Assembly (NCBI GenBank): GCA_022820365.1
Contig: JAJEFO010000016.1
Coordinates: forward strand, 1 to 64,000
DNA from: Silicimonas sp.
GTDB lineage: Bacteria; Pseudomonadota; Alphaproteobacteria; Rhodobacterales; Rhodobacteraceae
DNA length: 64,000 nucleotides
Direction of reading: 5' to 3'
Under the pieces are notes generated by a model that was not told the origin of the DNA, ran no database searches, and saw only the letters and a program-made list of their open reading frames with translations. A program made the translations under genes and the position numbers. Shown piece after piece: positions 50,308 to 59,899 of the stretch. Each line of letters begins with the position of its first letter. The stretch's first letter is position 1.

Positions 50308-51456
50308 GTGGGTACCGATGACTTCAGTTTGTCGGCGTTGAGGCGCGATTTTCACCGATTTCCTGAACTTGGGTTCCAAGAGAGCCGCACGAAGGCCAAG
50401 GTTGCAAAGTTCCTGCGTGAACATGGCCTCGAAGTACACGAGGGCGTGGGCATAGTGGGAATTCTCCGGTCGGGTGAAGGCAACCGGGCGATAGGGTTGC
50501 GCGCTGACATGGATGCTCTTCCGATTCATGAGGCAAGCCGTCACGAGTATCCGTCCGAAACGCCTGGCGTAATGCATGCTTGTGGGCATGACGGCCACAT
50601 GACCATGCTATTGGGAGCAGCCCGAACCCTTGCCGGAAACCCCGGTTTCAGCGGTACCGTCGTATTCATTTTCCAGCCCAACGAAGAACATGGCCTCGGC
50701 GCGCAGGCGATGCTCAAGGAGGGCATTCTGGAGCGTTTCGCCATTGAGGAAATCTACGCAATGCACAATTTGCCTGGCGCTCCGGTTGGCCAGGTGTCAA
50801 CTCGACCTGGCCTGATTTGCTCCTCGGAAAGCTTGTTCGAGATCATGATTCGCGGCCAAGGCGGCCACGCCTCGATGCCGCAGGCTGGCCGCGATTTGAT
50901 CACTGTTGGGGCGGAATTGGTGCTTGCCCTGCAGACAATCGTATCGCGCAAGCTGTCTCCCGGCACCGGGGCGGTGGTGTCGGTGACCGAATTTCGGACC
51001 GACGGTCAACGGAACGTGTTGCCGGGCACGGTGACATTGAAGGGCGAAGTACGTGCCCGCTGCCCCGAAGATCGAAACAACGTCGAGATCTTCATGCGCC
51101 AAATCGCAGAAGGCGTGGCAACCGCGCACCGCGTTTCTGTCAATGTGGACTTCAGTACCGAATTCATCGAGACGATCAATGCCGAGGACCCCACGAAGGC
51201 AGTGATGCGCGCGGCTCGGAGCGCCGGTCTTGACATCATTTCGGACCGGCAGCCGATGAGTTTTTCTGAGGATTTCGCCCATTTCGCCGCTGCAGTGCCG
51301 GGCTGTTTCCTGCTCCTCGGCAACGGAGAAGTCGGAGCACACGGGCAGCCGCTTCATTCGAACGATTACGATTTCAACGACGATGTCCTGCCGATTGGAG
51401 TGGCTTTCTGGACGGAACTTGTCCGTGACCGCCTTCCCAAATTTCCCGATGGCTGA
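50308..51456 (+). CDS. M20 family amidohydrolase (aminoacylase/hippurate hydrolase-like)
   Basis: A 382-residue dinuclear metal hydrolase. The GTG at 50308 is chosen because GGAGG stands 5 bases upstream. Metal and catalytic positions: LRADMDALP, HACGHDGHMTMLLGAA, QPNEEHGLGAQAM (EE pair), AMHNLPG, and the C-terminal LHSNDYDFND. The dimerisation domain includes GQGGHASMPQAG. It cleaves N-acyl amino acids or related amides. Likely works with the adjacent M24 hydrolase and racemase-type enzyme. Confidence 0.9.
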   Translation: MGTDDFSLSALRRDFHRFPELGFQESRTKAKVAKFLREHGLEVHEGVGIVGILRSGEGNRAIGLRADMDALPIHEASRHEYPSETPGVMHACGHDGHMTMLLGAARTLAGNPGFSGTVVFIFQPNEEHGLGAQAMLKEGILERFAIEEIYAMHNLPGAPVGQVSTRPGLICSSESLFEIMIRGQGGHASMPQAGRDLITVGAELVLALQTIVSRKLSPGTGAVVSVTEFRTDGQRNVLPGTVTLKGEVRARCPEDRNNVEIFMRQIAEGVATAHRVSVNVDFSTEFIETINAEDPTKAVMRAARSAGLDIISDRQPMSFSEDFAHFAAAVPGCFLLLGNGEVGAHGQPLHSNDYDFNDDVLPIGVAFWTELVRDRLPKFPDG

Positions 51457-51605
51457 ACCGCTCGAGACATCGCAGACTGGCAACATGTAGCCGCCGTTGC
51501 AGGAGAAGCCATGTCTTCTGGACCAGCCTCGTTCAAATTTTGGCCCCGATCACTTTGGCTCCAAAGGCCGGGCGTGGCGGATGTTTAGTCCGAAGGGGGG
51601 CCGGA

Positions 51606-52787
51606 TTGGACAAGAATCGTAGACTTTCGCCGGGACGCGGCTTTGACGCCGCCGAGTTCGAGACGCGTACGGTGATCGCTCAAGGAATGATGGAGCGGTT
51701 TGCGTTGAGCGCCATGTTCCTGTCGACCGAAGCCGAGGTTCGTTACTATTCGGGCTTCCACACACCGTTCTGGCAAAGCCCGACGCGCCCTTGGTTTCTG
51801 CTCATACCCCTCCAAGGCAAACCGATCGCGATCATTCCCGGGATTGGGGCTGCTTGCATGGCCGCCACCTGGATCGAAGATATCCGTACATGGCCAGCAC
51901 CGCGGCCGGATGATGATGGCGTAACGCTACTGGCCGAAACATTGAATGAAATCGCCGGTGCCGACGGAAAGATCGGGATCCCCATAGGACACGAAACCCA
52001 TGTCCGCATGCCTGCTGCGGACTTTGACAGGTTGCGGACACTGGTCGGCGTTGACCGTTTTGTCGACGCTACCGGCATCGTGCGTGCGCAAAGGATGGTG
52101 AAGTCTGAGGCCGAGATCAAAAAGATCGCCCATATCTGCGCAATTGCGTCCGACTCATTCGAGGCGCTCCCTGGCCTCGTGCAGATCGGTGACACCGAAC
52201 GTCAGGCCTTCGCCAAAATGCGGATCGATTTGCTGCAGCGAGGCGCTGATGACGTTCCCTATTTGGTTGGCGGTTCCGGCCCAGGAGGAGTTGCAAGTGT
52301 AATCGAACAGCCCACCAATCGCGTTTTGAGTTCCGGTGAGGTCATGATGCTCGACGCCGGGGCGGTCTTCGACGGGTATTTCTGCGACTTCGATCGGAAT
52401 TTTGCCCTTGGATATGCCTCGGACGAGATACGACGGGCCTACGACGTGGTTTATGCTGCTACCGAGGCGGGAATCGCGGCGGCGGGTCCCGGCGCAAGAT
52501 CGGCCGATCTCTTTCAGGCTATGGCCGACGTGTTGTTCGCAAGCGGGGCAGGCGAAGGAGACGTTGGCCGTCTAGGCCACGGGCTTGGCATGCAATTGAC
52601 AGAGTGGCCGTCGCACACGCGCTTCGACAAGACTGTTCTCGAGGTCGGAATGGTTGTCACGATAGAACCCGGCATGACTTTTGGCGACGGCAAGACCATG
52701 ATCCATGAAGAAAATGTCGTGATCCGCGAGCACGGTGCCGAGCTTCTGACCCGCCGTGCGCCCGCAGAATTGCCGGTGATTGAGTGA
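51606..52787 (+). CDS. M24 family metallopeptidase (Xaa-Pro aminopeptidase-like)
   Basis: A 393-residue pita-bread hydrolase with an N-terminal creatinase-like domain and the five metal ligands: two Asp in MLDAGAVFDGYFCDFDR, His in LGHGLGMQL, Glu in TIEPGM and Glu in IHEENVVI. The TTG at 51606 has AGGGGGG 5-6 bases upstream; an ATG at 51540 is the alternative. The family includes Xaa-Pro peptidases, creatinase and ectoine hydrolase; the substrate is not defined by the sequence. Confidence 0.88.
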   Translation: MDKNRRLSPGRGFDAAEFETRTVIAQGMMERFALSAMFLSTEAEVRYYSGFHTPFWQSPTRPWFLLIPLQGKPIAIIPGIGAACMAATWIEDIRTWPAPRPDDDGVTLLAETLNEIAGADGKIGIPIGHETHVRMPAADFDRLRTLVGVDRFVDATGIVRAQRMVKSEAEIKKIAHICAIASDSFEALPGLVQIGDTERQAFAKMRIDLLQRGADDVPYLVGGSGPGGVASVIEQPTNRVLSSGEVMMLDAGAVFDGYFCDFDRNFALGYASDEIRRAYDVVYAATEAGIAAAGPGARSADLFQAMADVLFASGAGEGDVGRLGHGLGMQLTEWPSHTRFDKTVLEVGMVVTIEPGMTFGDGKTMIHEENVVIREHGAELLTRRAPAELPVIE

Positions 52788-53168
52788 CACGAATGGCGGT
52801 GACTGGGCAGGCTTGAACTTGCTGGGCCTCTTGCAAGCCGGTCGCCAAAGTGATGATTCTCGGCCAATGGGAGGACGAATGAGAGAATTCTCGACGCGTG
52901 CCTCAGCATGGTGGGGGCCCGGACACGCCCAGATTGAACTGAAATTGGTTTGAATTGTGTCGGCAATTTGCCAAGGACCGGGTACTGGTCCGGTGCCGGG
53001 AAATTGTCCAGCATTGCTTTCGGAAAGGTCGCGGGCGATCCTGGCGGGCAATCGATTCAAGAGCCGCGAGGTGCCTCAAGCCCAAGGCCGATGCTGCTGC
53101 GATGCCCGGTTGCATGGTTCCGGTTCAGGGACGGTTTGAGCCACGCGCCTGAGCAGTCAAGGAAAGGA
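52788..53168. other. Intergenic region
   Basis: 381 bases between the M24 gene and the PLP-dependent gene. No gene, RNA or clear terminator seen. Confidence 0.5.
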
Positions 53169-54647
53169 ATGGGAATGTTCCCCGGATTGGAACGGAAAGT
53201 AGTCGATCAGGCCGCGTATGATCGAAACGTCGAAAAGCTGCGAAATGCCGCTGTGGTTCTGCCGAGGATACTGGAACTTGCCAATCCCACGGCTCATCTT
53301 GCCTCGAAGTCCGCGGAAATCGCCGATGTCGATCCCGACAGACCGGATGCACGCAATCTGTTTCGAGTGCATTGGTACAACGGCACGGATCGGAGGAGCC
53401 TGGTTGATGTGCCGGAACACGTCGTTCTCCCGGAAGCGCTGACGGGAGTAAAGGCCAGTATAGCGGTGGCTCTGGGAAACCGTTTTCCGATGATCAGCGC
53501 GCACAAGGTGCTTGCAGCATACGGATGCCTGATTCCACGTCTACTCTCGGGTGCCTTCGATGCAACCAGGCAACGGGCCGTCTGGCCATCGACCGGCAAC
53601 TATTGCCGCGGTGGCGTGGCGATCGCCACTTTGCTGGGATGCCGGTCCATTGCGGTTCTGCCCGAGGGCATGAGCCGAGAACGGTTCGACTGGCTCAATC
53701 GATGGCTTGCGGACCCCGACGACATCCATCGCACGCCGGGCACTGAAAGCAACGTCAAGGAGATCTACGACGCCTGCAATGCCCTGGCCAGGGATCCGGA
53801 GAACCTGATTCTCAACCAGTTCAGCGAATATGGAAACTACATTATCCACCGCTCGGTGACCGGTCCGGCCCTACTGCGTGTCTCCGAGCATCTGGTTGCC
53901 GATCACGATCTGCATCCTCGCGCATTCGTTGCCGCAAGCGGGTCCGGAGGAACGCTGGCGGCAGGGGAACACCTGAAAGGGGCCCTCGGCACAGATATAG
54001 GCGTGATCGAAGCCCTGGAGTGCCCGACCCTTTTGTACAACGGCTATGGCGAACACAACATTCAGGGGATCGGGGACAAACACGTCCCACTCATCCACAA
54101 TGTCATGGCGTCCGACTTCGTGATCGGCGTGTCAGGCAGCGCCTGTGACGGTTTGAACCTTCTGTTCAACACTACGGCCGGACGGAGATATCTCTCAGAC
54201 CACAGGGGGATCGGCCAGGAACTGATGGCCAGCCTGGGAAATTTGGGGCTGTCTTCAATTGCCAATGTTCTCGGAGCGATCAAATACGCTAGGTACATGG
54301 ATCTGGGTGAACGTGACGTCGTGCTTACGGTGGCGACTGACGGAGCAGACATGTACCAGACCGAGATCGGCATTGCAGAGGACAAACATTTCGGTGGCCG
54401 GTTCGACGAAATCACCGCTGCGGAGACCTTTGGTCGCTATGTTCTTGGTGCCGGGATCGAGCACATGCAGGAGTTGGGTCGATTTGAAAGGGAGCGCATC
54501 TTCAACCTTGGCTATTATACTTGGGTCGAGCAGCAAGGCATTTCGCTGGAGCAATTTGACCGGCGCCGAGACCAGTCCTTCTGGGACGGCCTGCCCGCTC
54601 TGGTCCCCTTATGGGATGAAATGATTGCACGGTTCAACGGCAGTTAG
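53169..54647 (+). CDS. PLP-dependent fold type II enzyme (tryptophan synthase beta superfamily)
   Basis: A 492-residue protein. The lysine that binds PLP is in MISAHKVLAAYG, and the phosphate is held by ASGSGGTLAAG. The superfamily includes threonine dehydratase, cysteine synthase and diaminopropionate ammonia-lyase. The long form with STGNYCRGGVAIATLLGC is usually annotated only as a PLP-dependent lyase. GGAAAGGA precedes the ATG. It lies downstream of the hydrolases and could deaminate or eliminate on the amino acid they release. Confidence 0.85.
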   Translation: MGMFPGLERKVVDQAAYDRNVEKLRNAAVVLPRILELANPTAHLASKSAEIADVDPDRPDARNLFRVHWYNGTDRRSLVDVPEHVVLPEALTGVKASIAVALGNRFPMISAHKVLAAYGCLIPRLLSGAFDATRQRAVWPSTGNYCRGGVAIATLLGCRSIAVLPEGMSRERFDWLNRWLADPDDIHRTPGTESNVKEIYDACNALARDPENLILNQFSEYGNYIIHRSVTGPALLRVSEHLVADHDLHPRAFVAASGSGGTLAAGEHLKGALGTDIGVIEALECPTLLYNGYGEHNIQGIGDKHVPLIHNVMASDFVIGVSGSACDGLNLLFNTTAGRRYLSDHRGIGQELMASLGNLGLSSIANVLGAIKYARYMDLGERDVVLTVATDGADMYQTEIGIAEDKHFGGRFDEITAAETFGRYVLGAGIEHMQELGRFERERIFNLGYYTWVEQQGISLEQFDRRRDQSFWDGLPALVPLWDEMIARFNGS

Positions 54648-55127
54648 CCGGACATTGCCCGGTACTGAATTGCGATTGACTGCCAGATGGTCAGAACTTG
54701 AAAATTCGCCCCCGACTTCCTTCAAGCTGTTGGTGGGTATCGCCAATCCTCTTCAACAGGGTCGTTTGAGGCACAAGAGGAAACTCGGCATGCCAGCCCA
54801 CAGCGTAAAGGTGCCGCTTCTGATGAAGCACGCACACTGCATCGAGAACACCAAGGATTACCCGCGCATGCAGACATCGCGCAGAATGCGTGGAGGTGGT
54901 CAAAGCCAATGCTGCTGCCAGTGGCAGCTTTCGCGCAACGAAAATGGGAGAACGGCCGAATTGTGCCAACCGTGCAATTGTTGCTGCCGCCGGGCAATGA
55001 TCACCAATCTGACACTAAGCAACAGTCTGCCCGGCGGCACACCGGTCCGAACAGCTCGGATTCGACAACGGCTCCTCGGACCGAATCCTGGGGCGCAGAG
55101 CGAGACTCCTCCGCGCCCGACAGGGAA
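54648..55127. other. Intergenic region downstream of amtB
   Basis: 480 bases between convergent genes. No glnK/PII gene, which often lies beside amtB. No other feature found. Confidence 0.55.
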
Positions 55128-56308
55128 TCAGGACGTCATGTCATATGCCCGCTCGCCGCTCTGCGCGATGTCGAGGCCGGTCACCTCCGTCTCTTCATCG
55201 ACGCGCATGCCGATGAGCGCCTTCAAGACGATGGCGATGATGATTGAAATGACGGTCGCATAGAGACCTACGATCACGACGCCGCCGAGTTGCCCGACCC
55301 AACTTGCATGGCCAAGGATCGCGAGCATGACGGTTCCAAAGATTCCGCCGATCCCGTGCACAGCAAAGACGTCGAGCGTGTCGTCGATCTTGAGGCGGTC
55401 ACGGACGAGGTGGACGCCCTCCAGGCAAAGAATTCCCGCAATGGCTCCAATGATGAGCGCTTCAAGAGGGCCGACAAAGCCGGAGGCCGGCGTGATGGAT
55501 GCAAGCCCGGCAATTGTGCCCGTCACCATGCCGACGAGCGACGCAGTGCCGTGCTTGATACGCTCCCACAGAGCCCAGGTCAGTGAAGCCGTTGCGGCCG
55601 AAATGTGCGTCACGGTTATCGCCATGGCAGCCCCGCCGTCGGCCGCGAGTTGCGAACCGCCATTGAAGCCGTACAGCCGACCCAGAGCAGCGCCGCTCCC
55701 ACCATGACGTATCCGGGGTTGTGAGGCGGTCTTGACTTGTCCTTTCGCGCGCCCAGCAGGATGGCGAGAACAAGTGCGGCGATGCCCGCCGTCTGGTGAA
55801 CCACGATGCCGCCGGCAAAGTCGCGAACTCCGACATCGCCGAGAATCCCTCCGTCGGACAGCATGCCGCCGCCCCAGATCCAATGCACAACGGGTGCGTA
55901 GCAGATCAGCATCCATAGCCCGGAGAAGGCGAGCACGAACGAAAATTTTACGCGCTCCACGTAGGCGCCGACAATCAACGCAGGCGTGATGATGGCGAAC
56001 GTCATCTGAAACGCGAAAAAGAGAACTTCGGGCAGCGTCCCCGAAAGGCTGGTCGTGTCGACGCCGATCAGGAACATCTTGCCAAGTCCGCCCCAGATGC
56101 CTCCGGATCCGTCGCCAAATGCGATCGAATACCCTGCAACCAGCCACAAGATGCTCATGAGACAAGCCAGCGCATAACAGTGCATCAAGACGCTCAAGAC
56201 GTTTCGTGCCCGCACGAGCCCGCCGTAAAACAGTGCCAGTCCTGGCAATGTCATAAGTAGCACGAGTGCCGTGGCTACAATGATCCAAGCCGTGTCTGCC
56301 CCAACCAT
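55128..56308 (-). pseudogene. amtB: Ammonium channel gene amtB with a frameshift
   Basis: AmtB/MEP/Rh channel gene, about 393 codons. The 5' part reads normally (LFYGGLVRARNVLSV, FAFQMTFAIITPALIVGAYVERV, VHQTAGIAALVLA) up to LLWVG. There one base is missing: restoring one base between 55673 and 55674 turns CTASM into WYGFNGGSQLAADGG, the conserved FGFNGGS motif, and the second frame then runs to the end (AVHGIGGIFGTVMLA). AAGGAGA precedes the ATG. Either a true pseudogene or a sequencing error; nothing else in the gene is damaged. Confidence 0.88.
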
Positions 56309-56454
56309 GAAGATTCTCCTTCCAAAGGTCTGCCTGCGCAGTCAGAAACAGCAGCGTCGCTGGAAACAAAAGCCGGACGGCGCAGAATTTGCGCGTTTTG
56401 GGGTGTGCTTTTGGAATTGCCTAACTTTTCGGCAAATTTGGCGTCACTGGCCAA

Positions 56455-56934
56455 TCATTTGAGCAATTCGGCAATTCCGGAATCGAGCAAAGTCAAGGCG
56501 TGTTGCACGCTGGCAGCCCGTACGTTTTCGCGACCAACCGCGCCGAATCTCCGGGTTTCGGTGAACGTGTCGGAGTTCACCGATGCCAAGCCGAAGCATA
56601 CCATCCCCTCTGGCTTGCGGCCGGCGCCGCCCGGACCCGCGACTCCGGTTATCGAGACGGCGACATGTGCTTCCGAGTTTCTAATTGCGCCCTCGGCCAT
56701 TGCTTTCGCGACCTGCCGGCTTACCGCACCATGCCGCGCGATGGTCCCGGCATCGACTCCCAGCAGATCGACTTTTGACGTGTTCGAATAGGTGACAAAG
56801 CCGCGCTCAAAGACGTCCGAGGAGCCGGGAATGTCAGTTATGCTGGCTGCCACCATGCCACCTGTGCAGCTTTCCGCCGTCGCAATCATTATGCCGGAGC
56901 GCCTCGCACGATCCAGGAGACCGGAGACCGTCAT
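56455..56934 (-). CDS. pncC: Nicotinamide-nucleotide amidase (CinA C-terminal type)
   Basis: A 159-residue CinA C-terminal domain protein. It has TAESCTGGMVAASITDIPGSS with the catalytic serine, FVTYSNTSK, ISITGVAGPGG-like VAVSITGVAGPGG and KPEGMVCFG. It deamidates NMN to NaMN in pyridine nucleotide salvage. The start ATG overlaps the pgpA stop (ATGA). Confidence 0.92.
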   Translation of the reverse strand: MTVSGLLDRARRSGIMIATAESCTGGMVAASITDIPGSSDVFERGFVTYSNTSKVDLLGVDAGTIARHGAVSRQVAKAMAEGAIRNSEAHVAVSITGVAGPGGAGRKPEGMVCFGLASVNSDTFTETRRFGAVGRENVRAASVQHALTLLDSGIAELLK

Positions 56935-57425
56935 GAGACGAGCCCAAAATGAGCAAGGGCCGCGAGAGCCGTTAAGCCGCATGCCGCGAAGACACCCGCC
57001 CAAATGTCGTCAAGCATGACCCCAATCGCGTCCCCACGACGGTCCGCATGACCCACAAGCCATGGCTTCCAAATGTCGAACAGGCGGAACAGCAGGAATG
57101 CCGCTAGGATGCCAGGCCAAAGCCTTGTTGGTGTTGTGCCCGACAACGTTGCGCCGACCGCGATCGGAAGAAGCGCAATCCATTGACCTACGACTTCGTC
57201 AATGACGATCCAGCCAGGGTCGTGCGGCCCGCTCTCCTCGAACTCCCGTTCTATTGCCATGGTGCCTCCTGCAAAAGCGGCAATGATCGCGACGGCAAGC
57301 AAAGTCGGTCCGCCGATTTGCCAGAGCACCCATGCCGCGGGCAGAGCCGCAAGCGAGCCCCACGTGCCAGGAGCGGGGCGCAGGAAGCCTGCGCAGAAAA
57401 AACTGAGAACAAGCCGCCGAGTCAA
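56931..57425 (-). CDS. pgpA: Phosphatidylglycerophosphatase A
   Basis: A 164-residue membrane enzyme that dephosphorylates phosphatidylglycerol phosphate. It has [17 protein letters not shown], the DDE-like [15 protein letters not shown] motif with metal-binding Asp/Glu, [10 protein letters not shown] and [14 protein letters not shown]. About four transmembrane helices. Overlaps ispF upstream and pncC downstream by ATGA on both sides. Confidence 0.94.
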   Translation of the reverse strand: MTRRLVLSFFCAGFLRPAPGTWGSLAALPAAWVLWQIGGPTLLAVAIIAAFAGGTMAIEREFEESGPHDPGWIVIDEVVGQWIALLPIAVGATLSGTTPTRLWPGILAAFLLFRLFDIWKPWLVGHADRRGDAIGVMLDDIWAGVFAACGLTALAALAHFGLVS

Positions 57426-57901
57426 TTCGCCACCAAGGCGGCGGTAGCCATTGCAGCGATGCCCTCGCCACGGCCGGTGAATCCCAGTTGCTCGGACGTT
57501 GTTGCCTTGACGCTGATTCGATCCCGAGCAAGACCCATGATCTCTGAGAGCCGCGTCTGCATTGCAGGCACATGAGGACCGATCTTGGGAAATTCACAAA
57601 TGATCGTAGCGTCGACATTTGCAACCCGAAAGCGCCGCCTGTCGGCCAGCGCGACCGCATGCTCCAGAAACGTTGCGCTTTCCGCATCTTTCCATTTCGG
57701 GTCTGTCGGCGGAAAGTGCTGGCCTATGTCACCCTCTGCCAGCGCGCCATATATCGCATCTGTGATTGCATGCATGGCGACGTCGGCGTCCGAATGGCCA
57801 GCGAGGCCGCGATCATGGGGCACATGCACCCCGCAGAGCGTGACATGATTGCCGGGACCAAACCGATGCACGTCAAAGCCGTTGCCTAGGCGAATGTCCA
57901 T
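57422..57901 (-). CDS. ispF: 2-C-methyl-D-erythritol 2,4-cyclodiphosphate synthase
   Basis: A 159-residue MEP-pathway enzyme. Metal ligands are in [10 protein letters not shown] (DxH) and the [16 protein letters not shown] motif; also present are [19 protein letters not shown] at the C-terminus and [13 protein letters not shown]. It is free-standing rather than fused to IspD, and no ispD precedes it. First gene of the ispF-pgpA-pncC overlap operon. Confidence 0.95.
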   Translation of the reverse strand: MDIRLGNGFDVHRFGPGNHVTLCGVHVPHDRGLAGHSDADVAMHAITDAIYGALAEGDIGQHFPPTDPKWKDAESATFLEHAVALADRRRFRVANVDATIICEFPKIGPHVPAMQTRLSEIMGLARDRISVKATTSEQLGFTGRGEGIAAMATAALVAN

Positions 57902-58813
57902 AGCGGGCCGTATCCTTCACTTGATGCCGCAATGTCTATGCCGTGCCCGTGCTGCAGACAATGCCGGCCAGGCAGGACAATCCTGATCTAGCTCCCTTCA
58001 CGCCCGCTTCAGCCATCGTGGCGCTCTGCTGCTTCCAGCCAACAGTCCACATCAAATTCAGTTTCGAAGTCTCGAATGCAGTGAAATGCGACCCGGCAAT
58101 TTCCTGAACCCGCCAAAACGTTCATTCGTCGGACCAAGCCCGCCGGCGGCGCACGGCAAGCCCACGTCACTTTCTGGCTCGTCCAGGTCCTGCGCGGTGA
58201 CAAATGGGTGCGTCGCGCCACCGTGCTCAAATTCGAATTCCACTTCGACCCGCTCGGAAATGTCTGGCTGGCGACTTGCCGCTGCGCCGTCGTTCTTTCA
58301 GTGGACGGCACGCCATGGGATCTGGGTCCTCGCGGGCAACCGTGGCCACGTGCGCCGTCTTGCAGGTCAATTTCGGTCGCGCGGGGGCGCCGTGATTGCC
58401 GGGGCCGGTGTCGAAGCGCGACGTTCGGGAAATCGGCATCGATTTCTCTTGCTGTCTTGACGCCCGCCCAACGGCATGATCTAAAAGGAAAAATTTCGGA
58501 TGATGTGCATGGGTGGGAGTGACCCGATATCGGGGCATTGCCAATCACATGCTGCAATTGTTGCTCGGGCAGGGTCGATGTGGAGGTGCGTCGTGCAGGA
58601 GAAGGGACATGAGGAGCAGTGATTGACTCTTGGTTTTCGATATTTCCGTATGGGCCGTCACTGATCTCGGCGCTTGCCGAAGGACCGAGCGAAGTGCCGA
58701 CGATTCCACATGCAGGCAATTCAGGGACTCAGCCTGGGAAGTCATGTCAATGTCAGACCCGCATGCACTGCCATGCTGCGGGTGCCGGCATCAATGTTCG
58801 CGGCGGTTCATGA
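57902..58813. other. Gene-free region between ispF and ntrB
   Basis: About 910 bases with no supportable gene, although relatives carry ispD and dusB (nifR3) at this position. I could not recognise remnants of either. It must hold the divergent promoters of ispF and ntrB. Confidence 0.6.
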
Positions 58814-59884
58814 ATGACCAAGATCCAGGACGGTGTCTGGCTGTCGATTCCCGTGCCGGCAATCCTGCTGGACGGGAAGGACAGGATCGTTGGGATGAAT
58901 CCGGCGGCAGAGAGCTACCTGAATTCATCGGCCCGGCAGTCAGTCGGCTTGTCGGCATTTGATGCATTTTCCACGGACGCACCGATGAGCGAGCACGCTG
59001 CAAGAGTTCGGCGCGAGCAGGCCCCACTCTTCATGAACAACATGAATGTCGTCACGGGCGACAACGTGTCCGAGCGCTGCGACATCAAGTTGGCGCCCAT
59101 GGTCGGCACGGCTGATCACCTTGTAATGCTGGTGGAACCCAGGTTCGTGGGAGAGCGGCTAAACCAGGCGATGTCCGGGCACTCGGCCGCCAGGTCCGCA
59201 ATCGGCATGGCCGAAATGCTGGCGCACGAGATCAAGAACCCGCTGGCAGGCATCACGGGTGCGGCGCAGCTTCTCGGCATGAACCTGTCCAAGGAAGATC
59301 TTGCCCTGACCGACCTGATCGTCAGCGAGACGCGGCGCGTTCTGGGGCTCCTCGAACAGGTGGAGCAGTTCGGCAACCTGCGGCCACCTTTGTGCCGGGC
59401 GGTAAACGTCCATGACCTCATTGTGCGTGCGAAGCGTTCGGCATCCGTGGGATTTGCCGCCCACATGGAACTGGACGACGACTTCGATCCGTCGCTGCCG
59501 TTGGTTTGGGTGGACGAAGACCAGATGCTTCAGGTGCTCTCGAACCTGCTGAAGAACGCCGCCGAAGCGACAGGCGGTTTGCCCGGGCGAATCCTGATCC
59601 GCACATTCTACGACATGTCGTCGAAAATTCGACGCAATGGGCGGGCAGCCCGACTGGCGCTGAATGTCGAGATCGTTGATGACGGACCAGGCATTCCGGC
59701 GAACATCCTGCAGGGCATCTTCGACCCTTTCGTCTCGGGCCGCGAGAACGGGACCGGTCTGGGCCTTGCCCTGGCATCGAAGATAGTCTCCGACCACGAT
59801 GGCTGGATTACCGTATACAGTACGCCGGGCAAGACGGTCTTTCGCCTGTCGCTTCCAGCCGCCCCGAAAGACCAGCAACAATAG
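58814..59884 (+). CDS. ntrB: Nitrogen regulation sensor histidine kinase NtrB
   Basis: A 356-residue soluble kinase: PAS-like N-terminal domain (PAILLDGKDRIVGMNPAAES), H-box with the phosphorylated histidine in LAHEIKNPLAGITGAAQLL, N-box LSNLLKNAAEA, and G-boxes DDGPGIP and GTGLGLALA. It phosphorylates NtrC under nitrogen limitation and is normally controlled by PII. Heads the ntrB-C-Y-X block; dusB, usually before it in Rhodobacter, is absent. Confidence 0.95.
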   Translation: MTKIQDGVWLSIPVPAILLDGKDRIVGMNPAAESYLNSSARQSVGLSAFDAFSTDAPMSEHAARVRREQAPLFMNNMNVVTGDNVSERCDIKLAPMVGTADHLVMLVEPRFVGERLNQAMSGHSAARSAIGMAEMLAHEIKNPLAGITGAAQLLGMNLSKEDLALTDLIVSETRRVLGLLEQVEQFGNLRPPLCRAVNVHDLIVRAKRSASVGFAAHMELDDDFDPSLPLVWVDEDQMLQVLSNLLKNAAEATGGLPGRILIRTFYDMSSKIRRNGRAARLALNVEIVDDGPGIPANILQGIFDPFVSGRENGTGLGLALASKIVSDHDGWITVYSTPGKTVFRLSLPAAPKDQQQ

Positions 59885-59899
59885 CAAGACGAGGGACCA

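Noticed and set aside
49330-54647. Ectoine degradation operon (eutABCDE/doeAB)
   Set aside because: The racemase-type and M24 genes are compatible, but the PLP protein is not a clear EutB, the deacylase is M20 rather than the usual type, and EutC is not seen. Left unassigned.
58009-58719. 236-codon minus-strand ORF between ispF and ntrB, tested as a COQ10/RatA or DusB remnant
   Set aside because: No motif of either family could be read; the composition is that of a GC-rich chance ORF.
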